From assembly GCA_020851455.1 (NCBI GenBank), contig JADZCT010000039.1, positions 62,001 to 126,000 of the forward strand: a DNA stretch of 64,000 bases, read 5' to 3'. Source of the DNA: Gemmatimonadaceae bacterium (GTDB taxonomy: Bacteria; Gemmatimonadota; Gemmatimonadetes; Gemmatimonadales; Gemmatimonadaceae). The notes beneath the pieces were generated by a model that was given only the letters and a program-made list of their open reading frames with translations, was not told the DNA's origin and did not search any database. The translations under genes were made by a program, and so were the position numbers. Below are positions 17,740 through 26,574 of this stretch, in pieces; position 1 is the first letter of the stretch, and each line of letters begins with the position of its first letter.

Positions 17740-17994
17740 TCACTCGTCGCGCTTGACTACCGCGTCCGGTTCGCGCTCGACGACGATGGTGAACTCTTTC
17801 GCGAGGGCTACGATTCCCGCGACGGCGGTCCAGAGCGGCAGTAGCACCGCGCCGGCAATCCCGGCGGTGAGCGGCATGTCAATGAGCGTACGCCCTTCGG
17901 CGTTGCGCACGATCACGCGGCGCACGTTGCCCTCGTGAACCAGTTCCTTGAGCCGGTCCTTCAGCTTGTCGGCGCCAACGTTGATGTGTTCCAT
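17740..17994 (-). CDS. DUF4342 small membrane protein
   Basis: 84 residues. An acidic/basic N-terminal helix (about 7-20, DKLKDRLKELVHEGNVRR) and the beta segment VIVRNAEGRTLIDMPL are followed by one transmembrane helix (about 43-66) and a charged tail, which is the DUF4342 layout. The function of the family is unknown. It lies 67 bases upstream of the S9 peptidase gene on the same strand and could be cotranscribed. Confidence 0.78.
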   Translation of the reverse strand: MEHINVGADKLKDRLKELVHEGNVRRVIVRNAEGRTLIDMPLTAGIAGAVLLPLWTAVAGIVALAKEFTIVVEREPDAVVKRDE

Positions 17995-18143
17995 GCCGTT
18001 AACGTGCGACGCAGGAGCCCTTCGGTCAACGGCCGGATGCCGCCTGCGCGGGGCGCGCTGGACTCGCCGGCCCGCAGTGCATTATTTCCGGGAAGGGCAG
18101 CCCTGCGCGCGGTGCCGCGGGGCGCTATCGGCGACCGGGGCGG

Positions 18144-19238
18144 ATGATGCGACTTGGCGGGGTTTCACTTGCACTGGTGGCGGGCGCGTCGCTGGCCGCT
18201 GCCGGCGCCCAGGATGCGCCCAGGCGGGTGACTGGCACAGTCACGACGGACGGAGGCGAGCGGGTGGTCGGCGCCGACGTGCGGCCGTTGGGTTCGCCAA
18301 CGGGCGCCACGACGGACGAAGCCGGCGCGTTTTCCTTCGTCGTTGCGACGGGAAGCCTCGCGCACGTGCTGGTGCGGCGCATTGGCTTCCGGCCCGAGAC
18401 CGTGGCGGTAGCCCCGGCGGCGGGGCCGATAGCCGTGCACCTCACGCGGACGATCCAGTTGATCGCGCCAGTGGTCGTAACCGAAGAGGCCAACGCGCTG
18501 AGCACGATCGGGAAGGTTCGGGCGCGCGCGCGCACTTCATCGAACGGGACATTCCTCTTCCGCGACCATTTCATGCAGGCGCTGCCATCCCGGTTCACCG
18601 ACATCATGAGGCGTGTGGCCGGTGTCAGAATCATGCGCACGCCGCTGAACCCGGAGGCCGTCGTTCTCCGAACGAACAACTGCGAGCCGCTCTATTTCAT
18701 AGACGGCATGTCGGTGATGGGCCCGTCCTTCGATCCGAACAGCCAGCCGGTGGATGCGATCGAGGCAATCGAAGTGTACGCGAGCCCAGCGCTCGTGCCA
18801 CCGGAGTTTCGGGGTCCGCTGTCGGCGCAGGGGTGCGGTTCGATCCTGATCTGGACGCGGCGGGGCGAGCCACGCCCACGGCGCACGACGATTGGCGCGG
18901 ACTCGATCATGCGACTGCTCGACGCGCACCGCGTATTCGACGCCACGGAGGTTGACCGCCCCGCCGAGCCCATCTCGATCCCGACCCCCGCGTATCCGGA
19001 TTCGCTGCTCGCAGCTGGCACCGGCGGCACGGTGGTGCTCGAGTTCATCGTTACGGCGCGCGGCCGCGTGGATCCTGTTTCCATCGGGATCGTCCTGGCC
19101 ACGCATGCGCAGTTCGCCGAACGCGCGAAGGCCGTCGCGGCCGACGCGGTGTTCACCCCCGCCGAACGCGCCGGCCATGCCGTGGCGCAGGTCTACCAGC
19201 TTCCCGTCGTCTTCACGCCGCCTGCTTCGCGCCCCTGA
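18144..19238 (+). CDS. Exported plug-domain/TonB C-terminal fusion protein
   Basis: 364 residues with three parts. After a signal peptide (about 1-23) comes a carboxypeptidase-regulatory-like beta sandwich (about 27-100, with VTGTVTTDGGERVVGADV). Next is a region like the plug of TonB-dependent receptors (about 130-245), containing YFIDGMSVMGP, VDAIEAIEVYASPALVPPEF and a Gly-Ser-Ile-Leu-Ile-Trp strand. Last is a TonB C-terminal domain (about 262-355, TPAYPDSLLAAGTGGTVVLEF). There is no beta-barrel, so it cannot be a receptor pore by itself. The domain calls are by motif; the function is unknown. The ATG at 18147 is an alternative start. Confidence 0.75.
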   Translation: MMRLGGVSLALVAGASLAAAGAQDAPRRVTGTVTTDGGERVVGADVRPLGSPTGATTDEAGAFSFVVATGSLAHVLVRRIGFRPETVAVAPAAGPIAVHLTRTIQLIAPVVVTEEANALSTIGKVRARARTSSNGTFLFRDHFMQALPSRFTDIMRRVAGVRIMRTPLNPEAVVLRTNNCEPLYFIDGMSVMGPSFDPNSQPVDAIEAIEVYASPALVPPEFRGPLSAQGCGSILIWTRRGEPRPRRTTIGADSIMRLLDAHRVFDATEVDRPAEPISIPTPAYPDSLLAAGTGGTVVLEFIVTARGRVDPVSIGIVLATHAQFAERAKAVAADAVFTPAERAGHAVAQVYQLPVVFTPPASRP

Positions 19239-19386
19239 CGCGCCAGTTTCGCGGCCGCGATCTCGCTGGCCGACGGTTTGCCGCTCGTGCGCGATACATG
19301 GCACATCTGCCCGGTGCCGCCACGCCGTTCGCCGGTGAACGCGACCTTCGTGCCGTGACGTCGTGGCAGTACCACGGAACCGCAGG

Positions 19387-21069
19387 TCAGTCGAACGCTG
19401 CTCCGACCATGATCTTCCGGATGAGCGTGTACGGGCTGCCGTGCGAGATCGAGTTGGTCTGCGTGGGCTGGCCCTTGGCATCGCCGCCGGTGCCATGCTT
19501 CTGGTATTCGTCCGGGCCGGTGACCGCGTCGAGGTTGGCCCAGAAGTCGGTGGTGATGGCGTTGTACGTCACGTCGGTCACCTGGCGGGTGATCTTGCCG
19601 TTCTTGATTTCCCAGAAGATGTGGCCGCCGAACTGGCCATTGTAGCGCTGCTGGTCAATCGAGTAGCTGCCGCGCCCGTCAATCATCACGCCGTCCTTCA
19701 CGTCGGCGATCAGGTCGGCGAGCCTGGGCGAGTTGGCTGGCCCGGGAAGCAGGTGAACGTTGGGCATCCTGAGGAACGGATAGTCGCGCCAGCTGTTCCC
19801 GAAAGTGCATCCGCGGCTGAAGTTCTCGTTGATGTAGTGCGCGGTCTCGCGGTTTGTCTGGAGCCCCACCAGCGTGCCCTCGCGCACGATGTCCCACTTC
19901 ATCGTCTTCACGCCGTCGTCGTCGTAGCCGCACGAGCCGATTCCGTCGTCGGTCTTGTCGGCAACGATGTTCATATGCTTCGACCCGTACTTCAACTTGC
20001 CGATGTCGCTGAGCTTCACGAAGCTCGTGCCGGCGTAGTTGGCCTCGTAGCCCACTATGCGATCCACTTCCGTCGCGTGCGCGACGATTTCGTGGATCGT
20101 GAGCATCTGGTGGCTTGGCGAGAGCACGAGGTCGCGCAGCCCGCTCCCCCCGAGGGGTTTAGCGGTGCACATCTCCACGGCGTCCGTCGCCACCTTCTCT
20201 GCGTTTTCGAGGAAGTCCGTCTTTTCAGCCACCTCCCAGCCCGCGCACCCCGGGACTCCGGGATAACTGCGCGTGCGGGTCACGTCGCCCACCTTGGCGG
20301 TGACGCTCATGGTGGGTGTGGTGACGTATAGCTCCTGCTCGATGTACGACCCTTCGCTAGAAGCGAAGTAGCGCCACTCATACGAGTGCGTGGCCGAGAC
20401 GTTGACGGACGTGACGCCCTTCACCGCGCGGGCTTTGTCTACGATTGCCTGCGCCCATGCGTTCTTGTCGGTCTCGGACACCGACGACGGGTGCTTCTGC
20501 ATCGGCGTGACCCAGTGGTCAATGTACTTCTGCACCGGCGCGAGCTTCATGTCGGCCTTCTTCGCGATCGCGCTCGCCTTGGCGACAGCGGTCGCGACTC
20601 CGGCAACGCGGCGAAGTTCGTCGTCCGTGATGATCGGGCTCGACGCAAAGCCCCACACGCCCGAGTGGATCACGCGGACGCCGAATCCCGCAGGCTGGCG
20701 GTTCTCCTCGGTGGGGATTTCGCGCAACTGCTGACCGCCTCGCCCACCGAATCCGCCGCGCCCACCGCCACCGCCACCGCCGCCACCGCCCCGGCCACCG
20801 CCCCGGCCACCGCGTCCGCCGTTGCCCTCGCTCCAGCTCGCCTGGCCGCCCGGCGGGCTCGCAGTGACGGTGAACCGCACGTCCGCGTACGAGCAGCCCA
20901 GCCGCCTGGCTTCGGCAAGGATGATATCGGCCATACCCTTGAACCGCGACTCGAGGAGCGAGCCCGGAGGCGTGTCGCCGAAGACGTTGAGGACCAGGTC
21001 ACGCGACCAGAACGCCACCGCGGCGGCGCCAGCCGTTCCCTTCAGGAAGTCTCTGCGCGAGGAAGACAT
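19387..21069 (-). CDS. tldD: Tat-exported TldD-family metalloprotease
   Basis: 560 residues. TldD is the catalytic half of the TldD/TldE (PmbA) protease that degrades unfolded peptides and matures peptide antibiotics in E. coli, where it is cytoplasmic. The metal motif HExxxH is present (His326, Glu327, His331 in HEIVAHATE). The N-terminus is an exact Tat signal (SRRDFLKGTAGAAAVAF). A 32-residue Gly/Arg tract (residues 81-112) interrupts the N-terminal domain, making the protein longer than E. coli TldD. It lies 45 bases downstream of the pmbA-like gene, so the two are likely cotranscribed. Confidence 0.92.
   Translation of the reverse strand: MSSSRRDFLKGTAGAAAVAFWSRDLVLNVFGDTPPGSLLESRFKGMADIILAEARRLGCSYADVRFTVTASPPGGQASWSEGNGGRGGRGGGRGGGGGGGGGGRGGFGGRGGQQLREIPTEENRQPAGFGVRVIHSGVWGFASSPIITDDELRRVAGVATAVAKASAIAKKADMKLAPVQKYIDHWVTPMQKHPSSVSETDKNAWAQAIVDKARAVKGVTSVNVSATHSYEWRYFASSEGSYIEQELYVTTPTMSVTAKVGDVTRTRSYPGVPGCAGWEVAEKTDFLENAEKVATDAVEMCTAKPLGGSGLRDLVLSPSHQMLTIHEIVAHATEVDRIVGYEANYAGTSFVKLSDIGKLKYGSKHMNIVADKTDDGIGSCGYDDDGVKTMKWDIVREGTLVGLQTNRETAHYINENFSRGCTFGNSWRDYPFLRMPNVHLLPGPANSPRLADLIADVKDGVMIDGRGSYSIDQQRYNGQFGGHIFWEIKNGKITRQVTDVTYNAITTDFWANLDAVTGPDEYQKHGTGGDAKGQPTQTNSISHGSPYTLIRKIMVGAAFD
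20734..20829 (-). repeat. Gly/Arg-rich low-complexity tract within tldD
   Basis: These bases encode residues 81-112, almost only Gly with spaced Arg, and include ten consecutive Gly. The DNA is a run of GGC/CGG-type triplets and may be unstable in length. Confidence 0.8.
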
Positions 21070-21114
21070 GGTATCGAGTGTTGTTGGGCTTGGTGATGGA
21101 ATCCCGGAGGCCGG

Positions 21115-22599
21115 TCAGACTGCTGGCGAGACCGACGTCATGTAGAACTCCTCGATCCGCACCGGCGGAATGAGGGCCGCATTGCCGCTGCCGAACGCCT
21201 CGCCCATCTCCATCGGAACCGGCTTACCGACCAACGTGAGGTTCGAGTAGCCGACGATCGGGCTCATGTTCCAGCGGAAGTTCTGGACCGGGCCGGCGAT
21301 CTCGCCGTTCTCGATCAGGAAGAGGCCGTCGCGCGTCATCCCCGTGTTGAGGAGGGGCGCATCGGTGGCGGGCACTCCGCGGATGTACCAGAAGCTCGTG
21401 ACGAGCAACCCGCGGCGCGTCTGCCTGATCATGTCTTCGATGGAGAGGTTGCTCCCCTCCTGGACCAGACTCTGGTTCGTACTGGCGCCCTGGTTCGGCC
21501 CGAACGCGCCGAGTACTCCCTTGTCCACCCAGGTGACCGGCTTGGCCGGCTTGTTGTCGCTGTTGATGGTGGACTGCCGGAGGACCATGTTGCCCACGTC
21601 GCTCTTGAGCGAAAAGAGGTCGCTGAACAGTTTGTCGCCGACCTTCTTGCCGCGCATGTACTCGGCGGCGCTGCCCGGCCCGCCGCCGAACATGCCGCCG
21701 CCGAACATGTCGGGCGGAGGCGCGGCAGCCGCCGTCGAGTCGGCGCCTGCGCCACCGCGTCCGCCGCGGCCGCCACGGCCCGCGGCGCCAGTGTCAGCCG
21801 CAACCGGCGGAGCTCCGCCGCCGCCCGGGAAGCCGCCGCCACCAGGGAACCCGCCGCCGCCGAAGATACCCGTGACCAGCGAGAGGAAGCGCGCGTTGGC
21901 GCGCGGCTCGAGGATCACGGTGTAGCGTCCCGGCTCGATCGCCTTCGCCTTGCGGCTCTTCAGCGCCTTGTTCGCGGCGACTTCGGTGAGCTTCTTCGCG
22001 TCAATCGTCGCTGGATCCTTGATCCCCATCGTGCCCGACCATCCGGAACCGGTGCCGTCGGCCATGCGGCAGGTGAGGATGAACCCGACGTCCGCCGTTC
22101 GATAGTAGTTGAACAGCCCTTTCGAGTTCGCGTTGCAGGTCGCGATATCGTTCTTGGGCATGAACCCGGCGCCGAGGACACCCAGTTTCTGCGCAACGTC
22201 AATCGAGTCGCGCACCATGCGGGCGCGCTCGGCCGGTCCGTAGCTGATTCCCGCGGGCAGCGCGCCGTCCATCTCGATGTACTGCTGCGGGCCAATCAGT
22301 TCGGGCAGGTTGCGCGCGTCCTCCGCCTTGTCGGCCTCGGCTGCCGCTTCGTCCACGGCCTTGCGCAGGCCGGCGTCGCTCCAGTCACGAGCGCTCGCGC
22401 TACCGGTCTTCTGGCCCTTGCGCACGGTGACGGTCGCGTTGCGGTCGTACTGGATCAGGTTCGTCGTGATGGACGAGTTTGCCCAGCGGGTTCCGCTGCG
22501 CTCCGAAGCCGTCACGAACACTTCCGCGGCGTCGGACTTCCCTGCCGCCATGTCGAGGAGCTTGTCGGCAATGCCTTTGGCTTCTTCTCTGGTAATCAT
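21115..22599 (-). CDS. pmbA: PmbA/TldE-like partner of TldD
   Basis: 494 residues, homologous to TldE/PmbA, the non-catalytic partner of TldD. It lacks the HExxxH motif. Visible family features are the N-terminal ASERSGTRWANSSITTNL-type strand and the C-terminal TRRGLLVTSFWYIRGV and SPIVGYSNLTLVGKPVPM. No signal peptide is seen, which contrasts with its Tat-bearing partner. A Gly/Pro/Ala-rich insert spans about residues 245-310 (FGGGGFPGGGG followed by RGG repeats). It is upstream of tldD in the same orientation and follows the MoxR/BatA-type cluster, 112 bases away. Confidence 0.9.
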   Translation of the reverse strand: MITREEAKGIADKLLDMAAGKSDAAEVFVTASERSGTRWANSSITTNLIQYDRNATVTVRKGQKTGSASARDWSDAGLRKAVDEAAAEADKAEDARNLPELIGPQQYIEMDGALPAGISYGPAERARMVRDSIDVAQKLGVLGAGFMPKNDIATCNANSKGLFNYYRTADVGFILTCRMADGTGSGWSGTMGIKDPATIDAKKLTEVAANKALKSRKAKAIEPGRYTVILEPRANARFLSLVTGIFGGGGFPGGGGFPGGGGAPPVAADTGAAGRGGRGGRGGAGADSTAAAAPPPDMFGGGMFGGGPGSAAEYMRGKKVGDKLFSDLFSLKSDVGNMVLRQSTINSDNKPAKPVTWVDKGVLGAFGPNQGASTNQSLVQEGSNLSIEDMIRQTRRGLLVTSFWYIRGVPATDAPLLNTGMTRDGLFLIENGEIAGPVQNFRWNMSPIVGYSNLTLVGKPVPMEMGEAFGSGNAALIPPVRIEEFYMTSVSPAV

Positions 22600-22711
22600 C
22601 GGGAGGATGTGGTCGGGATGCAGGAAGATACCGCGCGCGCGCCACTGGGCCAGCGCCGCCGCACGGGGAGACTACGTGCGTCGGGCGCCCCGCGTTGGCT
22701 CCACGGATACT

Positions 22712-24475
22712 TCAGGGCAGCGAGGAGCGTCGCCGCATGTACCACTCCGCCGAGAGCGCAAGCGCAAACACCAGGAGCCACCACGGCGAGCGCATGGGAT
22801 GGGCGACGTACGCGTGAGGCGGCGGATTGATGGCAGCAGCCAGCATCGGGCCGAGCCTGCCGATGTCGCGCTCCGCAAGCACGGCTCCGCCGCGCGACGC
22901 CGTCCATGCGGCCAGTGCTTCACTGGTCTCGCCCGTCGCGGGCGCCGCATCACGGGCGACGACGAGCGGCGCGCCGGCGTCCGCGCCCGGCAGCGATGCC
23001 GAAATGAAGTACGAACCGTCATGGGCGGGCGCGCGCACGATCGCGCTCAGCGTGCCCGGCAGCGCGCCCGGTTCAAGCAGCAGCGGGAGCGCAACGCCCG
23101 CGGGCGCGCGAAGCTCGCCGCGCACGCTTGCCGTCGCTGTCACGGGGCCGTCGTGCATCACCGCGGCGAGCGCGGCATCGCGAACCGTCACGCTGATCCG
23201 CACCGGTTCGTTCGGCCGCACCACGGCCGGTTCCGCGGCCACTTCCACCGGCGCCAGCGCCCTCGCGGCTTCGGTGGCGAGCAGCGCGCGCCAGAACTCG
23301 TCGAAGCGCGAGCGGGCAGTGTCGCGGAAGCGCCATGCGTCCAGCGCGCCGCTCGCCACCACGCGGCCCGCCCCTTCCGGGGACGCCCAGACCACGGGCC
23401 TGCGCACGGCGCTCCCGCCTGCGACCGCCACTGCCGCCGTCGCGATGGCTTCAGCGCCAGGGGGCAACGCGGCAGGCCACGCGAACTCCGTCGCGACGAG
23501 CGGGGGCACACCCGCGACATCAGAGGAATCGCCCACCGCGACCGGCGCGCCGCCATCACGCCCTGCAAGCGCCCTCCCCGTGAGCCGGTCAACCGGGCCG
23601 GCGCCCGGCGCATCGAGGAGGAGCACGACGGAGCCGCCTCTGGTTCGCGCAAAATCCTCGAGCGCCGCCACATCCGACGCGGCGAGCGCCTGCGGCGCCC
23701 CGACGACGATTACGTCGTAGCGGCTGGCGGCGGCGCCCAGTCCGGCCGCCGACGCCGTCGCACTCGCCACTCCCTCGGATGTGAGCACCCGGCTTGCAAC
23801 CGTGAACCTGGGGTCGCGCGCGACGGCGCGCTGCACGAACGTTGACATCCACGACGGGCGCGCGTCGTGAAACAGCACGCGCCACGGCGCGGGCTCGACG
23901 CGCGCGACAAGGTCGGCGTGGGTCGAGTCCGGCGCGCCTGAACCGGCGATGGCCGCTTCCACCCGGAGGGGCAGCGTGCCCGCGGCCAGTGGCGGCGCCG
24001 CGAGTGCCAGTTCCATGAGTTCGCTGTCGCCGGAGGCGCGCCTGGTCAACCGGTCGAGCGCAGTCCCGCGCTCGCGCAGAGTGAATACCACATCGCGCCC
24101 CGCTGCGCCGCGTACGCGCGCGCTCACACGCACGACAACGGCGGCGTCGAGCCCGACGATGCGCGACGCCTCGGCGCGCTCGATCACCACTCCCGCCGCG
24201 GGAAGCACGGCGAGGGCGGGCGCCCGCCACTCCGTGTAGCCGCCCGGCAGCCGCCCGTCCGCAACGACGAGGGCATCCGCCGCGGGCCAGTTGCCGGCAA
24301 CGACGTCGAACCGGTCGCCGAGTTCCGCCCGGACGCGCTGCGCCAGCGCGCCATCACCCGTGACCGCGACGGTAGCGCGGTCGGCGCGCTCACGCGTCAC
24401 TGCTGGATCCCAGAAGGCCAGCAGCGCCACGGCGACAGCGAGCGAGCGGAGCCAGGTACGAAGCGGCTGCGTCAC
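22712..24475 (-). CDS. Large membrane-anchored protein of the MoxR/BatA cluster, unknown function
   Basis: 587 residues. A signal or anchor helix (about 8-22) is followed by a long Ala-rich extracytoplasmic region and a C-terminal transmembrane helix (about 562-580) with a short basic tail. Blocks such as APWRVLFHDARPSWMSTFVQ and YDVIVVGAPQALAASDVAAL resemble the amidotransferase-like domains found in membrane proteins of MoxR/DUF58/BatA operons. No catalytic residues could be assigned. Its start overlaps the stop of the upstream gene by four bases (ATGA), so it is translationally coupled. Confidence 0.75.
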   Translation of the reverse strand: MTQPLRTWLRSLAVAVALLAFWDPAVTRERADRATVAVTGDGALAQRVRAELGDRFDVVAGNWPAADALVVADGRLPGGYTEWRAPALAVLPAAGVVIERAEASRIVGLDAAVVVRVSARVRGAAGRDVVFTLRERGTALDRLTRRASGDSELMELALAAPPLAAGTLPLRVEAAIAGSGAPDSTHADLVARVEPAPWRVLFHDARPSWMSTFVQRAVARDPRFTVASRVLTSEGVASATASAAGLGAAASRYDVIVVGAPQALAASDVAALEDFARTRGGSVVLLLDAPGAGPVDRLTGRALAGRDGGAPVAVGDSSDVAGVPPLVATEFAWPAALPPGAEAIATAAVAVAGGSAVRRPVVWASPEGAGRVVASGALDAWRFRDTARSRFDEFWRALLATEAARALAPVEVAAEPAVVRPNEPVRISVTVRDAALAAVMHDGPVTATASVRGELRAPAGVALPLLLEPGALPGTLSAIVRAPAHDGSYFISASLPGADAGAPLVVARDAAPATGETSEALAAWTASRGGAVLAERDIGRLGPMLAAAINPPPHAYVAHPMRSPWWLLVFALALSAEWYMRRRSSLP

Positions 24476-26574
24476 CGGTCCCTTCCACGCAGCATGTCCA
24501 CGAGCCGCCCGAGCACCCCGGCCCGTACTGCGTCGGCGTCCGCGGCGTCGGCGCGCACCAGCCCGGCGCGCAACTCTCTCGCGAGCGCAAGCGAAGCGTC
24601 GTCCACGAGCGCGCGCGCCGCGGCACTGTCGCCGCGCGCGGCCGACGACGCTGCCCGTGCCAGTACCGCCGCGGCAGCCTGCATCGTCTTCGACCCCGGA
24701 TCAACGCGCAGGACGCGCTCGGCGAGCAGAGAGAGGCCGTTCGCAGCGGGCGCTCCACCCAGCGCCGACACCTCCGCGAGCACATGGCGAATCTCGACGA
24801 CGCGCTGCGGCGTCGCCGTCAGCACCGACGGGCGGGGCGCGCGCGCGATCTCGGTGAGCGAACCCGACAGGCGGCGCGACGGATCCAGCGCCTCGCGTTC
24901 GGCGAGGGCGCGCAGCAGGATACGGTTCCGGGAAAATGCTTCCTCGAGGCGCTTTACCGCTTCCTTCGCATGCTCCAGCGCCGAGGCCACCTGCGCCTGG
25001 TCCAGTTCGCGCGCCACGAGACTCATCGCCCGCGTTGCGACGCGGAGCGCAATGCGCCCTGCGTTCATCTCGCGGCCAGCCAGGAGGTCCGATTCGCCCG
25101 CGGCCTCCTCCTCCTCGTTCAGGTCTTCCGTCGCCGCATCAGGGTGGACCTCGCCAACCTCGCCCCCCATCATGAACACGAACTCCGCGCGGACGCGCCG
25201 CTGCTCCACCGAGAGGGCTGCAGCGCTATCCGCGAAGGCCTCGCCCGACATGCGCGCCTTCGCGGCGAGGAGCCGCTCCGCCTTGAGCACGATCATCTGC
25301 TGGCTCAACGCGGAACGATCGTCGTCCGGGTCAATCGAGAACCCGCCCGCAGCCACGCTTCCGGGCGCGGGAATCTCGATGATGAAAGCATCCGACTCGA
25401 CCGGTGCGCCGCCCGGCCTGGCGTCGGCGGCCACCGCGCGATAGACGACGATATCACCCGGGTTCAGGCCGAGCGAATCGAGCACCCAGCGCGCCCTTCC
25501 GGCCCAGTGCGTCGCGTTGGTGCGTCGCAGTGCGAGCGGCACCTCTCCCTCGACGAACGTGTATTGCTCGCCGGACCCGGACGCTTTCGTGTAATGAAGG
25601 CTCAGCGAGCGCAGTCCGATATCGTCGGTCGCTGCCACTTCCACGTCGAGCGTGCGATGCCCGTCGGCCAGCATGAGATCGCGGTCTGGCGCGACGATGC
25701 GGGGCACCGGGGGCGCATCGCTCATGACTGTCACGCCGACGAGGCGTCGCTCGCCCGGCGCGCTGACGCCGCGTCTGATGGCCGCGACGCCAACGAAGCC
25801 GGATGCGCGCGGTCTCACTCGCACGGAGAACGCGCCCCCTCCCTCGCTCGTCACCTTCGGCAGGTCGGCCGAATCGGCAACGGTGACGGCGAGCGAATCG
25901 GCGTTCGACCGCACTCTGACCGTCACCTCGCTTCCTTCGAGCACTTCCACGCGCTCCGGGTTGCGCACGGTGCGAATGCCGCTGCCCGTGTAGGCGGGTG
26001 CGGCGATTGCCACCTCCACGCGGTCAATGACAGGCGTCGCGGAAACCGGCAGGCCGACGACGTCGCCGCCCGTGGCGCGTGCCACCACCAGGAGCCATGC
26101 GCAGGCCGCAGCCGCGGCGCCAGCCGCTCGTCCGCGCGCTGGGAAGAGGCGGGCAGCGTCCAGCGAGCGCGCTTCCCGCGCGGCACGCTCGAACACCGCG
26201 TCGTAGACGTACGCCCGCAAGGCGTCGTCGCCGTTCCCCCCGGCCACGCGCGGCGGAGCAGCGCCCGCGACGGAAAGTTCGAACGCCGTGAAGATGACGT
26301 TCTGGCTCCGTGGCGCCGCGAGTTCGGCGGCCAGTGCTGCGGCTGCCGGCGTAGGCCGCGCGAGCAGCAGGCGCACCACCGCGCCCGCGGCGAGCGCGGC
26401 GATTCCCGCGGCGAACGGCGTGAGCACCGCGCCACGTCCCGGCCAGCCGAGCGCGCCAAGGATTGCCGCTGCGACAAGGCCCGCGGCCGCGCCTTCGAGC
26501 GCACCGCGCAGCGCCAGCCGCCGCCTTACTCGCGCTACGAACTCGCGGACTGCGGCCGGGTCACCGTGCGCCAT
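24472..26574 (-). CDS. Large membrane protein of the MoxR/BatA cluster (DUF4175-like), unknown function
   Basis: 700 residues. Two N-terminal transmembrane helices (about 25-45 and 50-68) and a third (about 143-162) precede a periplasmic region with Ig-like strands (about 170-370). The C-terminal half is helical and charged, probably coiled coil. The arrangement resembles DUF4175-type proteins of similar operons, but this is a layout match only. The frame is open upstream, but MAHGDPAAVREFVARVRRRL at 26574 is the first sensible start and overlaps the previous gene by 14 bases. Confidence 0.72.
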   Translation of the reverse strand: MAHGDPAAVREFVARVRRRLALRGALEGAAAGLVAAAILGALGWPGRGAVLTPFAAGIAALAAGAVVRLLLARPTPAAAALAAELAAPRSQNVIFTAFELSVAGAAPPRVAGGNGDDALRAYVYDAVFERAAREARSLDAARLFPARGRAAGAAAAACAWLLVVARATGGDVVGLPVSATPVIDRVEVAIAAPAYTGSGIRTVRNPERVEVLEGSEVTVRVRSNADSLAVTVADSADLPKVTSEGGGAFSVRVRPRASGFVGVAAIRRGVSAPGERRLVGVTVMSDAPPVPRIVAPDRDLMLADGHRTLDVEVAATDDIGLRSLSLHYTKASGSGEQYTFVEGEVPLALRRTNATHWAGRARWVLDSLGLNPGDIVVYRAVAADARPGGAPVESDAFIIEIPAPGSVAAGGFSIDPDDDRSALSQQMIVLKAERLLAAKARMSGEAFADSAAALSVEQRRVRAEFVFMMGGEVGEVHPDAATEDLNEEEEAAGESDLLAGREMNAGRIALRVATRAMSLVARELDQAQVASALEHAKEAVKRLEEAFSRNRILLRALAEREALDPSRRLSGSLTEIARAPRPSVLTATPQRVVEIRHVLAEVSALGGAPAANGLSLLAERVLRVDPGSKTMQAAAAVLARAASSAARGDSAAARALVDDASLALARELRAGLVRADAADADAVRAGVLGRLVDMLRGRDR

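Noticed and set aside
15315-17756. Open frame of 813 codons on the plus strand
   Set aside because: It lies entirely opposite the S9 peptidase gene, is Arg-rich with no domain motif, and reflects third-position GC bias on the opposite strand.
19193-19375. Small 60-codon minus-strand frame between the plug/TonB_C gene and tldD
   Set aside because: No family match and no ribosome-binding site; it overlaps the end of the plus-strand gene. Kept out for lack of evidence.
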